Made by a program: the position numbers and the translations under genes. From the NCBI GenBank assembly GCA_045600905.1, contig JAZRYT010000134.1:1-64000 (forward strand): a stretch of DNA of 64,000 bases, read 5' to 3'. This document shows positions 12,001 to 19,062 of this stretch, piece by piece. How positions within the stretch are numbered: the stretch's first letter is position 1; every line of letters begins with the position of its first letter. This DNA comes from F23-D06 sp045600905. Its GTDB lineage: Bacteria > Bacteroidota > Bacteroidia > Bacteroidales > WCHB1-69. The notes beneath the pieces are model-generated. The model worked only from the letters and a program-made list of their open reading frames with translations. It was not told the DNA's origin and ran no database searches.

Positions 12001-13476
12001 ACCCAAACTATCAATACAATTGGTAACTATGGTTACTCAGTAGTTGTTACTCCTACAGGCTATGCTTGTCAACCTGCTGCTTCCAATGTTGTTACTGTTG
12101 GTGTTGTTGGTAATCCTACTTGGACTGATGTTCACGTATATTATCCTGACGTTTGCGCTGGTCATCAAGTTGATCTCGTTGCTAACATCGAAGGTGGTGT
12201 ATTCGATAACTCTGGTAGCTCCAATGGTTATATCCAATGGACTGTTACTACTAACGGCGTAACCGCTAATGTTGCTGGTGGCCAAGGTGGTACTTCCTAC
12301 GACATTCCTGCTGTTGCTGGTAACTACATTTACACTCCGACATTCGTTGGCAATATTGGCAATGGCTGTCAATTCACTAACACTGCTGATGTACAACAAC
12401 CTGTAACTGTTCACGCTGTTCCTACAGCTGAATTCGTTGCTGGTGATGGCGCTACAATCTGTGGTAACGATCCTGACGCTTCTGTCGAAATGGTTATCGC
12501 ATTCACAGGTGGTGCTCCTTACACATTCGACATCGTTGATGTTATGAATATGACTACATTACCGTATCATACTTCTGCTACTGACACCTTCACGTTCTAT
12601 GTTGCTCCGTCTGCTACTACAGTTTACAGAATAGTTTCTGTTGCTAATGTATATTGTGGAAACGAAGATCTCGGCGCAGCTGCTGAAGCTACTGTTAATG
12701 TTAACGCTGTTGAATTTGCTCAAACTACATTCAGACCTGTTAACTGCGGCGAAAATGTTGTTATCAACTTCAATATCACATCCGGTAGCCAAACTGATGC
12801 TTATCAAGTTATCGAAAACGGTAACGTTATCGCTACTGGTAATGTAAGCGCTAACACCATCGTTATTCCTGACGGTCTCTTGAGCGAAGGTTCTCACAAC
12901 TTGACTCTCGTCATCGGTGGTTGTACTTATAATGTAACAGTTATTATTCCTGTTGATCCTGCTTCTTCTGAAATCTTCGGTGAGAACTTGATGGATCAAA
13001 GATGGGACGATGTTGCTATCATTGACCTGAACGCTAATCCTCGTTATAAATTCGTTGGATTCCAGTGGTACAGAAATAATGAGCTCATCCCTGGTGCAAT
13101 CTATAAGAACTACCAAGAAGAAGGTGGCTTGAACGGATTCTACTCTGTTGAAATTACTGCTCTTGATAACGAAACCGGCGAAATGGTTACATTCTTCACC
13201 TGTCCTCGTAACTTCACTTCAGTTTCCAACATGAAGGTATATCCTGTTCCTGCTACAGTACAACAAGTTGTTACAATCGAACTTGATTTAACTGCTGAAG
13301 AACTCGATGGTGCAGTTCTCGATATTTTCGATGCAACTGGTAAACTCATCAACCACGTTACTGACCTTCAACCTGTAACTAGAATTGCTGGCTTCAAGGC
13401 TCAGGGTACTTACTTCGGACGTATCTTGACAGGTACAAATGAAATCAAGACTGTTAAATTCGTTATCGTAAAATAA
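1..13476 (+). CDS. Giant secreted Ig-like repeat adhesin with T9SS type A signal (5' end outside window)
   Basis: The frame is open from base 1, so the true start lies upstream; 4,491 residues are visible. The protein is a chain of about 45 Ig/PKD-like modules of 75-95 residues, counted by the recurring motif [ILV]-C-x-G-x-x-[VT]-x-L-x-A followed by YxWYxNG and a late GC. This indicates a long, stiff, Cys-containing extracellular fibre. The last 85 residues or so (from VSNMKVYPVPA to KFVIVK) fit a T9SS type A sorting domain, so the protein is probably exported through T9SS and anchored at the surface. Modules fall into higher-order units of three (near 4050-6510 and 7705-9135). A segment near 529-921 interrupts the pattern and carries extra Cys. 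Codons strongly favour U-ending forms such as GCT, GTT and GGT, as in the downstream OmpA gene. Adhesion is inferred from architecture; the ligand is unknown. Confidence 0.85.
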   Translation, partial: VTVEAAPTNLTISGDLVIAQGQHTTLTAHADNAVAYSWNGGAFTSNNQISATAGIYSVVAKSSNGCVSEPVSVVVTEEGSNNFITALPSTEICEGQTVELTAHTSGWAEGTVTYAWNDEHHAHGATVTVAPTASRFYTVTSTTTQGQSRVDSIYIIVNHAPAAPAIGVNSLVCEQVFDHFDSVPYVVEEIDHIDEIYDTTYSAPRTLYVGSYFATPYITSNPENAECLCVLWGQAYMNFLSFAISNGFVMDSESCTSVACPGLGQYTDGHIFTKQVVDTTITFDRFDTTYVQVTKYRDSAVFRTVCHNVIASIDTTICAGNTIYAVAASENAVSYEWYLDGALVPGENRDSLLLSFDTPGDHYVVAKAISQSGCISEASTQFHITIEGAPTQLAITGNNVICDGGTATLSASAQGATSYQWYGPVTSTDAQLENAVAGVYYVIASSENGCQAISAPFTVESYGLSPQIAASATNVCPGEHVTLSVSRIGAWPGNVVYTWSENVPEEIRHNSIIDVVPTAENNTFSVAVQYGDCVANDNVSIVVNDAPVITAIEGSTIICQGGQATISATAENASSFRWFENGVEISGENLATITRNFNEVGEFNFIALAYSESGCVSNVPASLATVTVNPAPTLVTITGDNVICEGNTTQLTANGTDITGYRWSNGATTKSVNVPAGVYTVTVSNGSCQTVSEPFTVQQFGADIQITASNTNVCAGDHVTLNANADGWTGNVSYQWYQNNTLLGYTSYTQLDDASSIDVQLTTELLGRNVFTVVASTSEGCSKSAHIEINVNELPGAPGLVVANPIICAGNQTAITAVPAAPIAGVVAETASYVWYEDGVEIPGQNLNVLVVNPETPGTHVYSARAISLDGCVSLLSAPTATVTVLANPSVEIAGDPFICHGSTVNLTANANDNGAPMAGLIYDWRINNASTGIHTANYSQVKPAQDQPYVYTVVVENAQGCVAESHPYFVYVGENPTVEVTVDYNTVCAGGQVTATAHLGDYNMQNLTYQWFKGGERVAWATEPTFTTTITEDNTELKVVVTQTQTQCTAEGSAFVHLMTAPAVSSVIAINGSTVADDVCEGAEITVTARIDGDVNNNYNYIWTENGHVMPLVHGASFTKQMWILDNDPATYTYAAVIDYNIPGCSADPIASNTVNVRRNPIAVIDGVHNVCFQGVNTPNVHLTAWVDGDYDLDATYNWYRNGALTGNDLAHDNYFNEMIHPTNNDPIIYTVEIVNGNGCSSFSEPFEVNVFAKPVVNILANETHVCQGAEVVLNARLDNYHDPMLTIQWYENQPNNAHLLHGRTHEYETFTMNETTTFYAHVKHLLSENTTEHSLCDAFDTITVFVVADPIVTVENDLNGENAICDGRAVTFTATVEGGVTGGEVFTWYRNGQVIPNAVASVFTETVHAENDYPTVYNYAVSVKQAASGCESSVVPAGSFTVNPNPTIVIAADPIVCSDAEGNVHLTANVTPAPASDYSLTWYEDNAVIAGLTANDIVLTRPYRDYPYNFSVSLVNDYGCQALAETQVYVDTAPVINITASETQICNGGEVTLTANLNNWNTPNMQYQWYADGAAIDGATSLTYTVVPTATTVYTVSAQQLNSLCAATSNEVTVNVNADPTLTVAVDINDVENICDGRAVTFTATVAGGVTGGEVFTWYRNGVVIPNAVAATFTETVHAENNYPTEYTYAVSVKQTANGCESNVSNSVTFTVNPNPTVVIATDPIVCVNTNGNIEMTAHVDPMPATPYSFTWFEDNAVIPGATTNHVVLTRAYRDYPYNFSVALVNDYGCQAVAEAHVYVDENPVVAISATESDICVGGEVTLNANLNNWNTPNMLYQWFDNGEEIVGATSLNYTVAPTHGSHAYTFAVEQINSGCAATSSSETVTVHNDPRIASVSNDIPQSRQLCDGRSVTFTAHVQGGVTGGEVYTWYRNGVVIPNAVAATFTETVHAENDYPTTYSYAVSVRQSANGCESDVRNAGTVTVNPNPTVVIATDPIVCENGRRNFNNIHMTANVYPAPTTNYTFTWFEDNAVINGASGNHNQNLNISREFRDYPYNFSVALVNNYGCQAEAEATVYVDEAPVVNIVASETNICEGGEITLTANLNNWNTPNMQYQWYDNNHAIAGATSLTYTVVPAIGNHRYTFSAEQLNSHCHATSNVANVTVNADPVIESVTLSDYIVCQGAQIAVTANAGNYVPSSDDVYTWYRNGVVIAGATSQTIYDSPVTVDNNTQQFIYSAVVTRAAAGCTSQPVAANALTIYPNPTVVITGDQHVCETDSIFLIANVDTIGANVGTLHYTWYESGMIRDNMAYHLGDNRFYGEYWYPRTEPYRFTVEVQRDDVASACAARSAEFLVYVYPQPVVNITANETEICENGEVTLTANLVDPNAENIVYQWYEVRSRVDSFAVAYDENHNYVYEYRITDYRYDIPGANSATYTANYANTTTMGVVVMQTPSTCTDNDEIVITVNPRPVVTNVTVNNAGAATVCEGAQVELAATIEPADAQGAIFTWLRDGIEIAGANLSTFSENVYTTDNQVTTHVYTAMVTLPASGCVSNISTAHADVTVNPAPSTVTISGNNVICENDSTDLYVYTDVDATVVWSNGSHESSIRVPAGVYTATVVTAEGCEMTSEAFTVTAFGSDLFVTASETSICQGEHTTLYANQDGFVGNVTYRWDANANNSTSTTVDVQPTETTTYHVTATVNSTNGSCSVDGEITIIVNQLPAQVTVTANEDAICQNQQITFTASGDASAYVWYQNGVEIAGENQATITVNFAEAGTYTFAAKAVSDNGCTSAIASEPVTVTINPAPATVSITGNNVICENDFSVLTAHSDVAGTFTWNDGTQGATKTVEAGVYNVTLTTAEGCQMTSDNFTVTSFGAAVQVTASETAICAGEHTTLYVAEYGWQGNVVYTWSNGSHASSIDVTPAVTTTYYVTSTVNSSNGSCSRVDSITIVVAPTPAQVEVTASASAVCEGEQVTLTASGSASAYVWYQNGVVIPGENQAVLTVNFPVAGTYTFAVKAVSESGCESAVASAPVTVTVNAAPQSVTISGNLDICGTGHTTLYANVTPNIAGATYQWYKDNQLAGTGHFLTVTEAGSYKVEVSTNGCSAVSEAVNVTVQDAPQLQLTATQTTICQNGTTVITAQATGWNNNDMNYNWSNGFNGSVYTFNPTAAGDYTFTVVASQSTSGCTASDDITIHVNAAPAAPAITVNNAVVCEGAQITLTLVDTNTVNYGTPTITWFEDGALIAGSQNVINVTPTIGNHTFNATVTYPNEGCNTAYSEYVNVTVLPTPTVAVVTTGNTTICNGGSTTFTANVTPANGTYAYQWLVDNVAISGANAASYTVADAIARETAYNYSVVVTSLPGCVATANAPALNVVADPVVVASVDNNIICEGGQVTLNVTVDGGIANVNGLNGYTFAWYNNNDNAEVSANTPSFTVAANTPGNYAYYVVVTSPYGCQTISNVVNYSVVADPTVNVAVANGYPTTVCEGGATMLVANVNGGYGEASYQWFKNGVAMVGENNQTLAVNDLDFVYTVEVAQAGVNCAASSNNTVNPFTVAPAYTVAISGNSNVCPGGSVTLTATVNNVLSGDAPTYQWYRVANGAGVAINGATSATYTTEALLLGGSYDYYVEVTSAISGCSVVSSTVTANVIAEPVVEINGAHNICEGELTLNAFVNGGVEGADYTYVWNWTGAANGQTVTATPTLTRNFTANDLATPYFFTVSINRNDNTGCGAASEAFEVNVYSTPDVTISANNTTVCAGGDVTFTANISNNNGGAYNYNWTINGESVASNAASVTTSLENAGVINATVTVTAANASAACAATATSSVPVQVVADPVVTITAIHAAMCAGGTTTLNANVNGAIAGDYSYQWAINGIEVAGAVAQQFVQQLDQAGTYTYTVRVAQNNNLGCASEWSAPATVLVAEQPVVALNNADGLDICVGGQVTLNGTVTNYGNTVNGVLNSTVYGPMTYTWLSNGTTAQTNANVNAGNNQLTQTINTIGNYGYSVVVTPTGYACQPAASNVVTVGVVGNPTWTDVHVYYPDVCAGHQVDLVANIEGGVFDNSGSSNGYIQWTVTTNGVTANVAGGQGGTSYDIPAVAGNYIYTPTFVGNIGNGCQFTNTADVQQPVTVHAVPTAEFVAGDGATICGNDPDASVEMVIAFTGGAPYTFDIVDVMNMTTLPYHTSATDTFTFYVAPSATTVYRIVSVANVYCGNEDLGAAAEATVNVNAVEFAQTTFRPVNCGENVVINFNITSGSQTDAYQVIENGNVIATGNVSANTIVIPDGLLSEGSHNLTLVIGGCTYNVTVIIPVDPASSEIFGENLMDQRWDDVAIIDLNANPRYKFVGFQWYRNNELIPGAIYKNYQEEGGLNGFYSVEITALDNETGEMVTFFTCPRNFTSVSNMKVYPVPATVQQVVTIELDLTAEELDGAVLDIFDATGKLINHVTDLQPVTRIAGFKAQGTYFGRILTGTNEIKTVKFVIVK
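4050..6510 (+). repeat. Three tandem copies of a three-module coding unit inside the giant adhesin
   Basis: A unit of about 810-816 bp (about 270 residues) occurs three times in a row. Each copy has a module starting with CDGR[AS]VTFTA and the GGVTGGEV[FY]TWYRNG motif, then a module starting NPNPT[VI]VIA.DPIVC, then a module with IC.GGE[VI]TL.ANLNNWN. The DGR motif sits near 4102, 4912 and 5728. The copies are clearly similar at DNA level, so they arose by duplication of a trio and not of single modules. Confidence 0.8.
7705..9135 (+). repeat. Second higher-order repeat of Ig-like module trios in the adhesin
   Basis: Two consecutive units of about 715-725 bp each begin with a TISGNNVICEN-type module, continue with a short FGxxxxVTASET.IC module, and end with a TYTFA.KAVS module. 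Related unit starts lie near 1165 and 1894, and degenerate ones near 16 and 9133. This trio type differs from the one at 4050-6510, so the fibre has grown by at least two independent block duplications. Confidence 0.65.
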
Positions 13477-13488
13477 TTTGAAATCCTA

Positions 13489-13511
13489 GGGTGGTGGCAA
13501 CTCCACCACCC
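13489..13511. terminator. Hairpin after the giant adhesin
   Basis: A perfect 9-bp stem (GGGTGGTGG / CCACCACCC) with a 5-nt loop lies 13 bp after the adhesin stop codon. No T-run follows, so it may be a weak terminator, an mRNA 3'-end stabiliser or a processing site between the adhesin and the OmpA gene. Confidence 0.5.
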
Positions 13512-13555
13512 GGGAATTTCATCATTGAATTGATAAATAAGAAAAAGAATATATT

Positions 13556-15079
13556 ATGAAAAAGAATTTATTAGCTATCAGTCTTATTTTCGCATTGTGT
13601 ACCACTGCTTTCGCTCAAGAGGTACAAACCGAAAATAATAATGACAACGCTACTGTTAATACAGAAAACGTTGAATCTTCCTCGTTCTGCCCTCACCGTA
13701 TTAAACTTTATATGGGTGCAGGTTTTACAAATAATATTTATAAAAGAATCGATCTTAAACAATATTATTCCCAGAGCGAACTCCTCTCTTTACATTATGC
13801 TTATTTCTTCAACGAACATTGGGGATTGAGCCTTGGTGCTGAATTGAATCATCTTGGTGCTAAAGCTGAATTCGCAGGTAATGGTGTAATCCCTCAATAT
13901 GCAGATGCTTTTTTCAATAATGACGTTACTTACTATGATCTCTATTATAGAGCTAACGGCCTTAAAGAAAGACAATCTATTTGGGCAATCAATGTTCCTT
14001 TGCAAGCTCAATTCGAATGGAAATTCGATGGCCGCAATGGTATCTATGCCGGTTTGGGCGTTTATGGTTATTTCCCATTCGTAAAAGGTAAAAACATCTA
14101 TAAAGGGGAAGGTGAAATCACTATCGCTGGCGTAGAAGAACCCGTTGGTCAAGATTATAACTATGATTATGATATGACTAACCACTTCCCGACTACCAAT
14201 TATGAAGGTCAAGACCGTAGAACAAAACTCAGATGCTCTTTCGGCGCTGAAGCTGATTTCGGCGGTGTTTTCCAAATTAGCCGTATTGCTGATTTTTACA
14301 TCGGTGCTTTCTGCAAATTCAATTTCTTGGATATCCTTCCTAAAGAAAAAGTTGCTGTCTTCGCTAATGATGAAAATGGTGTTCCTACCTTCAATGGTAC
14401 GCTTGGTTCTAACATTCTTGAATCCTATAAGAATGATGCAGCCAACCATTTCCTCTCTCAAAATGATTATAGCAATATCCGCACAAAGTGGGACCAACTT
14501 CAAGTTGGTATCAAACTCGGCTTCCACATGAGAGCTTGTGCTAACCCTGCTGAAAAATCTAAGAAACAACTTGAGAAAGAAATTCTTGATGAACTTAAGA
14601 AGAAATCCAACGAGCCTATCATTATCAAACAAGATCCTCAATATATCTACATTGTTCCTGTTTGCGATCAATTGGATAACGATGATGAAGACCTTACTGA
14701 TGCCGATAGAGCCGCTATCAAAGAATTGTCAGACGTTTTGTCTAAGACCAAAATCTTATTTGACTTAGATAAAGATATTCCTAAGATTTCAGATTATAAT
14801 GATAATATTAATCGTACTGTGGAAATCTTGAAAAAGAACCCGTCTTTGAAACTCATCGTTGAAGGTTATACCTGTGACCTCGGTTCAGAACAACATAACC
14901 GTGACCTCGCTCAAAGACGTGCTAACGCTGTTAGAGATCTCTTTATCCAAAAGGGCGTAAGTTCTTATCAGATTGAAACCGCTACTTACACAGTTAACGA
15001 TCCTCAAAACAGACAAAACATCCAGGATCCTAGCCGTGAAGAACATCGCGCTGCTATCTTTAGAATCGTCAAAAGATAA
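13556..15079 (+). CDS. OmpA-family outer membrane beta-barrel protein
   Basis: The 507-residue product starts with a clear signal peptide (MKKNLLAISLIFALC, cleavage near AFAQ). Residues about 40-330 are rich in alternating aromatic and polar residues, as in an outer membrane beta-barrel. Residues about 399-507 form an OmpA/MotB-like peptidoglycan-binding domain (ILFDLDKD, LIVEGYTCD, RDLAQRRANAVRDLF). The expected role is to tie the outer membrane to peptidoglycan. The gene lies 80 bp after the giant adhesin and shares its U-ending codon preference, so the two may be expressed together; a partner role in adhesin display is possible but not shown. A strong intrinsic terminator follows. Confidence 0.85.
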   Translation: MKKNLLAISLIFALCTTAFAQEVQTENNNDNATVNTENVESSSFCPHRIKLYMGAGFTNNIYKRIDLKQYYSQSELLSLHYAYFFNEHWGLSLGAELNHLGAKAEFAGNGVIPQYADAFFNNDVTYYDLYYRANGLKERQSIWAINVPLQAQFEWKFDGRNGIYAGLGVYGYFPFVKGKNIYKGEGEITIAGVEEPVGQDYNYDYDMTNHFPTTNYEGQDRRTKLRCSFGAEADFGGVFQISRIADFYIGAFCKFNFLDILPKEKVAVFANDENGVPTFNGTLGSNILESYKNDAANHFLSQNDYSNIRTKWDQLQVGIKLGFHMRACANPAEKSKKQLEKEILDELKKKSNEPIIIKQDPQYIYIVPVCDQLDNDDEDLTDADRAAIKELSDVLSKTKILFDLDKDIPKISDYNDNINRTVEILKKNPSLKLIVEGYTCDLGSEQHNRDLAQRRANAVRDLFIQKGVSSYQIETATYTVNDPQNRQNIQDPSREEHRAAIFRIVKR

Positions 15080-15099
15080 TTATTACTATTCTCGTTCAG

Positions 15100-15129
15100 A
15101 AAAGGGTCGCTTTTAGCGGCCCTTTTTTT
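15100..15129 (+). terminator. Intrinsic terminator after the OmpA-family gene
   Basis: A stem GGGTCGC / GCGGCCC (one G-U pair) with loop TTTTA is flanked by an A-run and followed by seven T. It lies 20 bp after the stop codon and separates this gene from the next secreted protein gene. Confidence 0.85.
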
Positions 15130-15154
15130 GTTCTGTTTCATTCTTCTTTTTGTG

Positions 15155-15162
15155 TATGTTTG
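15155..15162 (+). promoter_or_regulatory. Candidate Bacteroidetes -7 box (TATGTTTG)
   Basis: Exact match to TAnnTTTG, 17 bp upstream of the ATG at 15180. A transcript from it would start only about 10 nt before that ATG, which disfavours the upstream TTG (15150) and ATG (15156) start choices. A convincing -33 TTTG at the usual spacing is not seen. Confidence 0.45.
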
Positions 15163-15179
15163 CGCCTCTTTTTTTGCGT

Positions 15180-18100
15180 ATGAGATATATCTTGTTTTTT
15201 TTATTTATTGTTTTTTTCTCTTTTCACGGTTTTGCTTCCAAACCGCACGACACCCTTTCGGTTTCCTCTGCTCAGTTTATTCCTAATTTAGGACAGTGGA
15301 ATGGCAATTTTTTGTATAAAACTCCCCTTTCCGCCGGCGCTGTTTTTTATGATTCTCTAGGCTTTGTTTTCTCCTTCCTTGATCCGGTCGCTTTGGAACA
15401 TCTTCACGAGTCTAAATATAATGGTGAGTCTAACGCGGATTTTAATATTAAAGCTGCTGCCTATAGAGTTACTTTCCCGGGTTGTAATCATTCTTCTTTT
15501 TATCGTCCTTCAGGAACAGCCTATCCCTATTATTTTAATTATTTCACATCCCATAATCCCGACTCTTGGCGCTCTGATGTTCCTGTCTATCCCGCCATTA
15601 CTCGTCCTTCTTTATACGACGGTGTTGATTTGAATGTTTATCAATATGGCGATTTTTTGAAATATGATTTCGTCGTTTCTCCGAATGCTGATCCTTCTTG
15701 CATTCAAATGTATTATGAAGGAGTTAACTCTCTTTCTTTAAAATCTAATAATCTTGTCGTTGATAATGGCATTTCTTGTGTTCTGGAATTAGCACCTGTT
15801 GCTTATCAGATTAACGATGCCGGTGATACTTTATACGTTCCTTGCGCTTATTCTTTAGATAAAAATAGAGTTTCCTTTAAGTTGGGTGCGTACGATAAAC
15901 ATCGTACTTTGGTGATTGACCCTTCCGTCGTTTTTTCCTCTTACAGTGGCTCCGTAGCGGATAATTGGGGCTATACGGCAACTTACGATTCATATGGCAA
16001 CCTTTACGGTGGTGGTATTGCCTTCGGGGTTGGCTATCCTGTTTCTTTTGGCGTTTTTCAAACTGATTTTTGTAATGGCTCAGGCTCTATGTTGACGGAC
16101 GTTGCTATCAGCAAGTTCGATGCTACTGGCTCAACGCTTTATTATTCTACATATTTGGGCGGCTCTTTTGTGGACATACCTCATAGCCTGTACGTAAATG
16201 ACAATGATGAATTATTTGTCTTTGGTACTACCGGTTCTCCTGATTTTCCTGTTACTCCTAATGCGTTTGATACCTCCTTTAATTATGGAAGCCCTGTTAC
16301 CCTTTCTACTTCGTTGTCTTTCCCTCAAGGCTCTGACATCTTTGTTACCAAATTTAGTGAGGATGCACGGCAGTTGTTAGGCTCTACTTTTATTGGTGGC
16401 ACCAGCAATGACGGTATCAATGTGGCACAACTCCTGCGGAAGAATTATGCCGATGACAATAGGGGAGAAATCCTGGTTGATGAAAACAGTAATGTGTATG
16501 TGGTTTCTTCTACCTATTCGCCGGATTTCCCTGTTACTCCACACGCTTATGACACCTCTTTTTGCGGTGGCCAAGATATATGCGTCTTTAAGATGAGTCA
16601 AGACTTGTCTCAACTTATTTGGAGTACATTTTTGGGCGGTACTCAAAATGATGCCGGTTATAGTATGTCGCTTGGCCCAGATAATAGTGTGTATATTTGT
16701 GGCGGAACTATTTCAGAGGATTATCCTGTCGTGCAACCTGCTTTACAACCTGTTTTTGCTGGTGGTGTGGATGGTGTGGTGTCACATTTGTCTGTTAATG
16801 GCGATCAATTGCTGCATAGTACTTATTTTGGAAAATCCGGCTATGATCAGGCTTACCTTATTAAAGGAGACAGAAATGGCGTGCCGCATGTGTTGGGTCA
16901 GTCTGACGCGGAAGGCAATGGATGGATTTCTAATGCTCAGTATGCAATCCCGAATGGTGGTCAGTTTTTATCTAAGTTGTCTGTAGGTTTGGATTCTGTG
17001 ATTTGGTCAACCGCTTTTGGAACAGGGAATGGCGGCCCCGATATTTCGCCTACGGCCCTTATGGTGGATTATTGCAATAATATTTATATGTCCGGTTGGG
17101 GCTCGCATCAGCTCAATGGTTTTGGCGGTACTACGGGATTGCCTGTTACCAACGATGCTTTCCAAACCACTACCGATGGTAGTGACTATTATTTCCTAAG
17201 TTTGAGTGATGATGCCTCTCAATTGGTGTATGCCACTTATTTTGGCGGGGCCGCTTCTTCGGCACGAGAACACGTAGATGGCGGTACCAGCCGCTTTGAC
17301 CGTAAAGGCCGTATCTATCAGGCTGTCTGCGCGGGCTGTGGCGGCCAAAGCTCGTTCCCAACTACCCCTGGCGCGTACGCTACGTCCAACGGCAGTTCGA
17401 ATTGCAATTTGGGCGTGATAAAAATGGATTTCTCGCTGCCTGTGGTCGTGGCCGATTTCCATTTGCCGACATCGCTCTGCGCCCCGGACACGGTGTTCTT
17501 CCAAAATTTTTCACAGTCGGTCGGGAATAACACTTCCTACTATTGGAACTTTGGCGATGGAACAACTTCCACCGAACCCGCTCCGGCGCATTTTTATGCC
17601 CATTCCGGCTACTATCAGATTTCGTTGGTGGTAAGGGACAATGGGAGCTGCAATTTGTCCGATACGCTCGTAAAACATTTGCTCGTTTTGGCCAATGCTA
17701 CAGATACCCTGTCTCCCGTTACCGTTTGCTGGGGCGATTTCGTACAAATTGGTCTTCCTCCCTCCAATGAAGTGACGTATCAGTGGTCTCCTTCGGAATC
17801 CTTGAGTAATCCCGCACTGTCCAATCCATACGCGACTCCTGACCAATCTTTGATGTATAGACTAATCGCCTCCTCTGAATCTTGCGTGGATACGATTTAC
17901 CAATATGTGCAAGTCGATACCTTAGACGTCTCGTTGTCACCAGACACTGTCATTTGCCAAGGAACCGCCGTTTCATTGTCTGTGACTGTCCCTGCTAATT
18001 GCCAATCGATTGAGTGGGCCGCCAATCCCAATTTCACATCTGTATTTTCCAGACAGTCGTCGATAGAGGTTCAACCTGATGTCCCTACTACATATTATGT

Positions 18101-18929
18101 GCGGGTCGTTCGAGGTGTTTGTACGTTTGTCGGCTCCGTAACGGTCTCGCTCTCTGAAATCGAAGTCGTCCCATTGCCAGAGGTCTTGATTTGTTTTGAA
18201 GACAGTGTTCAGTTGTCGGCCACACACACAGAAGATGGTCCGGTGTCCTATTATTGGGCTTTGGGCGACGGCTCATCGTATCACATACCCAATCCCTGGG
18301 TGTCTCCAGACCAGTCCACTTCCTATTCTGTCACAGTCACTAACCAATATGGCTGCTCGAATAGTGCTACCGGAAATATCATTAAAAGGACGGAAACTTT
18401 CCCAACACCGTTCTCGGCCTGGTGTGACGTCTGCGAAATCGTTCAGGCGCATAGTACAACTGTTTTCTCAACCGATTATGGTTCAGGGTATCATTACCAG
18501 TGGACTCCCACACAAGATATGGACTCGCCCAATAGCCCGACATCGATTGTCCATCCGATGGAATCAACGGAGTATTTGGTCTCTGTTACGGATACTTTTG
18601 GCTGTACATTGACTGATACGGTGAAAATCGAAGTTGATGAACTGACCTGCGATGAACCGTATATCTTCGTGCCCAATGCCTTTTCTCCGAATGGAGACGG
18701 TAAAAATGACGTGCTTTATGTGCGTAGCGAAATCTTGCAGGATTTCTATTTCGCAGTGTATAGCCGTTGGGGAGAAAAAGTATTCGAATGCTCCAATTTG
18801 GAAATGGGTTGGGATGGAACCTATAAGGGCAAACCCTGCCAAAACGGAGTGTATGATTATTACTTTAGTGGTACCTGCGTGGGTGGAAAAACCAAGGAAC
18901 TGAAAGGGAATGTAATGCTCGTCCGATAA
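15180..18929 (+). CDS. SBBP/PKD-repeat secreted protein with T9SS type B (gliding motility-associated) signal
   Basis: The start is placed at 15180 because MRYILFFLFIVFFSFHGFAS is a good signal peptide; the product is 1,249 residues. After an N-terminal domain (about 25-245), residues about 250-740 hold beta-propeller-like SBBP repeats (motifs such as STYLGG, GTTGSPDFPVTPNAF). A PKD domain lies at about 756-840 (YYWNFGDGTTS), followed by Ig-like segments with VCWGD, VICQG and LICFED motifs. The last 90 residues or so (about 1158-1249; VPNAFSPNGDGKNDVLY, YSRWGEKVFE, WDGTYKG) are a type B CHU_C sorting domain. It is therefore very likely exported by T9SS. Codon usage shifts from T-rich in the first half to more GC-rich after about 17000, suggesting a mosaic gene. 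Function beyond a surface or matrix role is unknown. Confidence 0.85.
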   Translation: MRYILFFLFIVFFSFHGFASKPHDTLSVSSAQFIPNLGQWNGNFLYKTPLSAGAVFYDSLGFVFSFLDPVALEHLHESKYNGESNADFNIKAAAYRVTFPGCNHSSFYRPSGTAYPYYFNYFTSHNPDSWRSDVPVYPAITRPSLYDGVDLNVYQYGDFLKYDFVVSPNADPSCIQMYYEGVNSLSLKSNNLVVDNGISCVLELAPVAYQINDAGDTLYVPCAYSLDKNRVSFKLGAYDKHRTLVIDPSVVFSSYSGSVADNWGYTATYDSYGNLYGGGIAFGVGYPVSFGVFQTDFCNGSGSMLTDVAISKFDATGSTLYYSTYLGGSFVDIPHSLYVNDNDELFVFGTTGSPDFPVTPNAFDTSFNYGSPVTLSTSLSFPQGSDIFVTKFSEDARQLLGSTFIGGTSNDGINVAQLLRKNYADDNRGEILVDENSNVYVVSSTYSPDFPVTPHAYDTSFCGGQDICVFKMSQDLSQLIWSTFLGGTQNDAGYSMSLGPDNSVYICGGTISEDYPVVQPALQPVFAGGVDGVVSHLSVNGDQLLHSTYFGKSGYDQAYLIKGDRNGVPHVLGQSDAEGNGWISNAQYAIPNGGQFLSKLSVGLDSVIWSTAFGTGNGGPDISPTALMVDYCNNIYMSGWGSHQLNGFGGTTGLPVTNDAFQTTTDGSDYYFLSLSDDASQLVYATYFGGAASSAREHVDGGTSRFDRKGRIYQAVCAGCGGQSSFPTTPGAYATSNGSSNCNLGVIKMDFSLPVVVADFHLPTSLCAPDTVFFQNFSQSVGNNTSYYWNFGDGTTSTEPAPAHFYAHSGYYQISLVVRDNGSCNLSDTLVKHLLVLANATDTLSPVTVCWGDFVQIGLPPSNEVTYQWSPSESLSNPALSNPYATPDQSLMYRLIASSESCVDTIYQYVQVDTLDVSLSPDTVICQGTAVSLSVTVPANCQSIEWAANPNFTSVFSRQSSIEVQPDVPTTYYVRVVRGVCTFVGSVTVSLSEIEVVPLPEVLICFEDSVQLSATHTEDGPVSYYWALGDGSSYHIPNPWVSPDQSTSYSVTVTNQYGCSNSATGNIIKRTETFPTPFSAWCDVCEIVQAHSTTVFSTDYGSGYHYQWTPTQDMDSPNSPTSIVHPMESTEYLVSVTDTFGCTLTDTVKIEVDELTCDEPYIFVPNAFSPNGDGKNDVLYVRSEILQDFYFAVYSRWGEKVFECSNLEMGWDGTYKGKPCQNGVYDYYFSGTCVGGKTKELKGNVMLVR

Positions 18930-19031
18930 AGATCTGTAAGATGTTTTTTGACAAATTATAATGGATAGGAAAGAAACGTTTTTCGATAAAAAGTTTTTTC
19001 TATTCCAATGACAAAAATTCAATAAATTATT

Positions 19032-19039
19032 GATATTTG
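19032..19039 (+). promoter_or_regulatory. Candidate -7 box (GATATTTG)
   Basis: One mismatch to TAnnTTTG, 24 bp before the ATG at 19063. The preceding gap of about 130 bp after 18929 is AT-rich and shows no other feature or terminator. Confidence 0.4.
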
Positions 19040-19062
19040 CGCCGTTTTTTTCAATTCTAAAA

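Noticed and set aside
10498..12006. 502-codon antisense ORF in the giant adhesin (also 2620-3666, 7306-8172 and others)
   Set aside because: Strong U-ending codon bias of the sense gene suppresses stops on the other strand. The translations are low-complexity Ser/Asn/Arg text with no domain or start signals.
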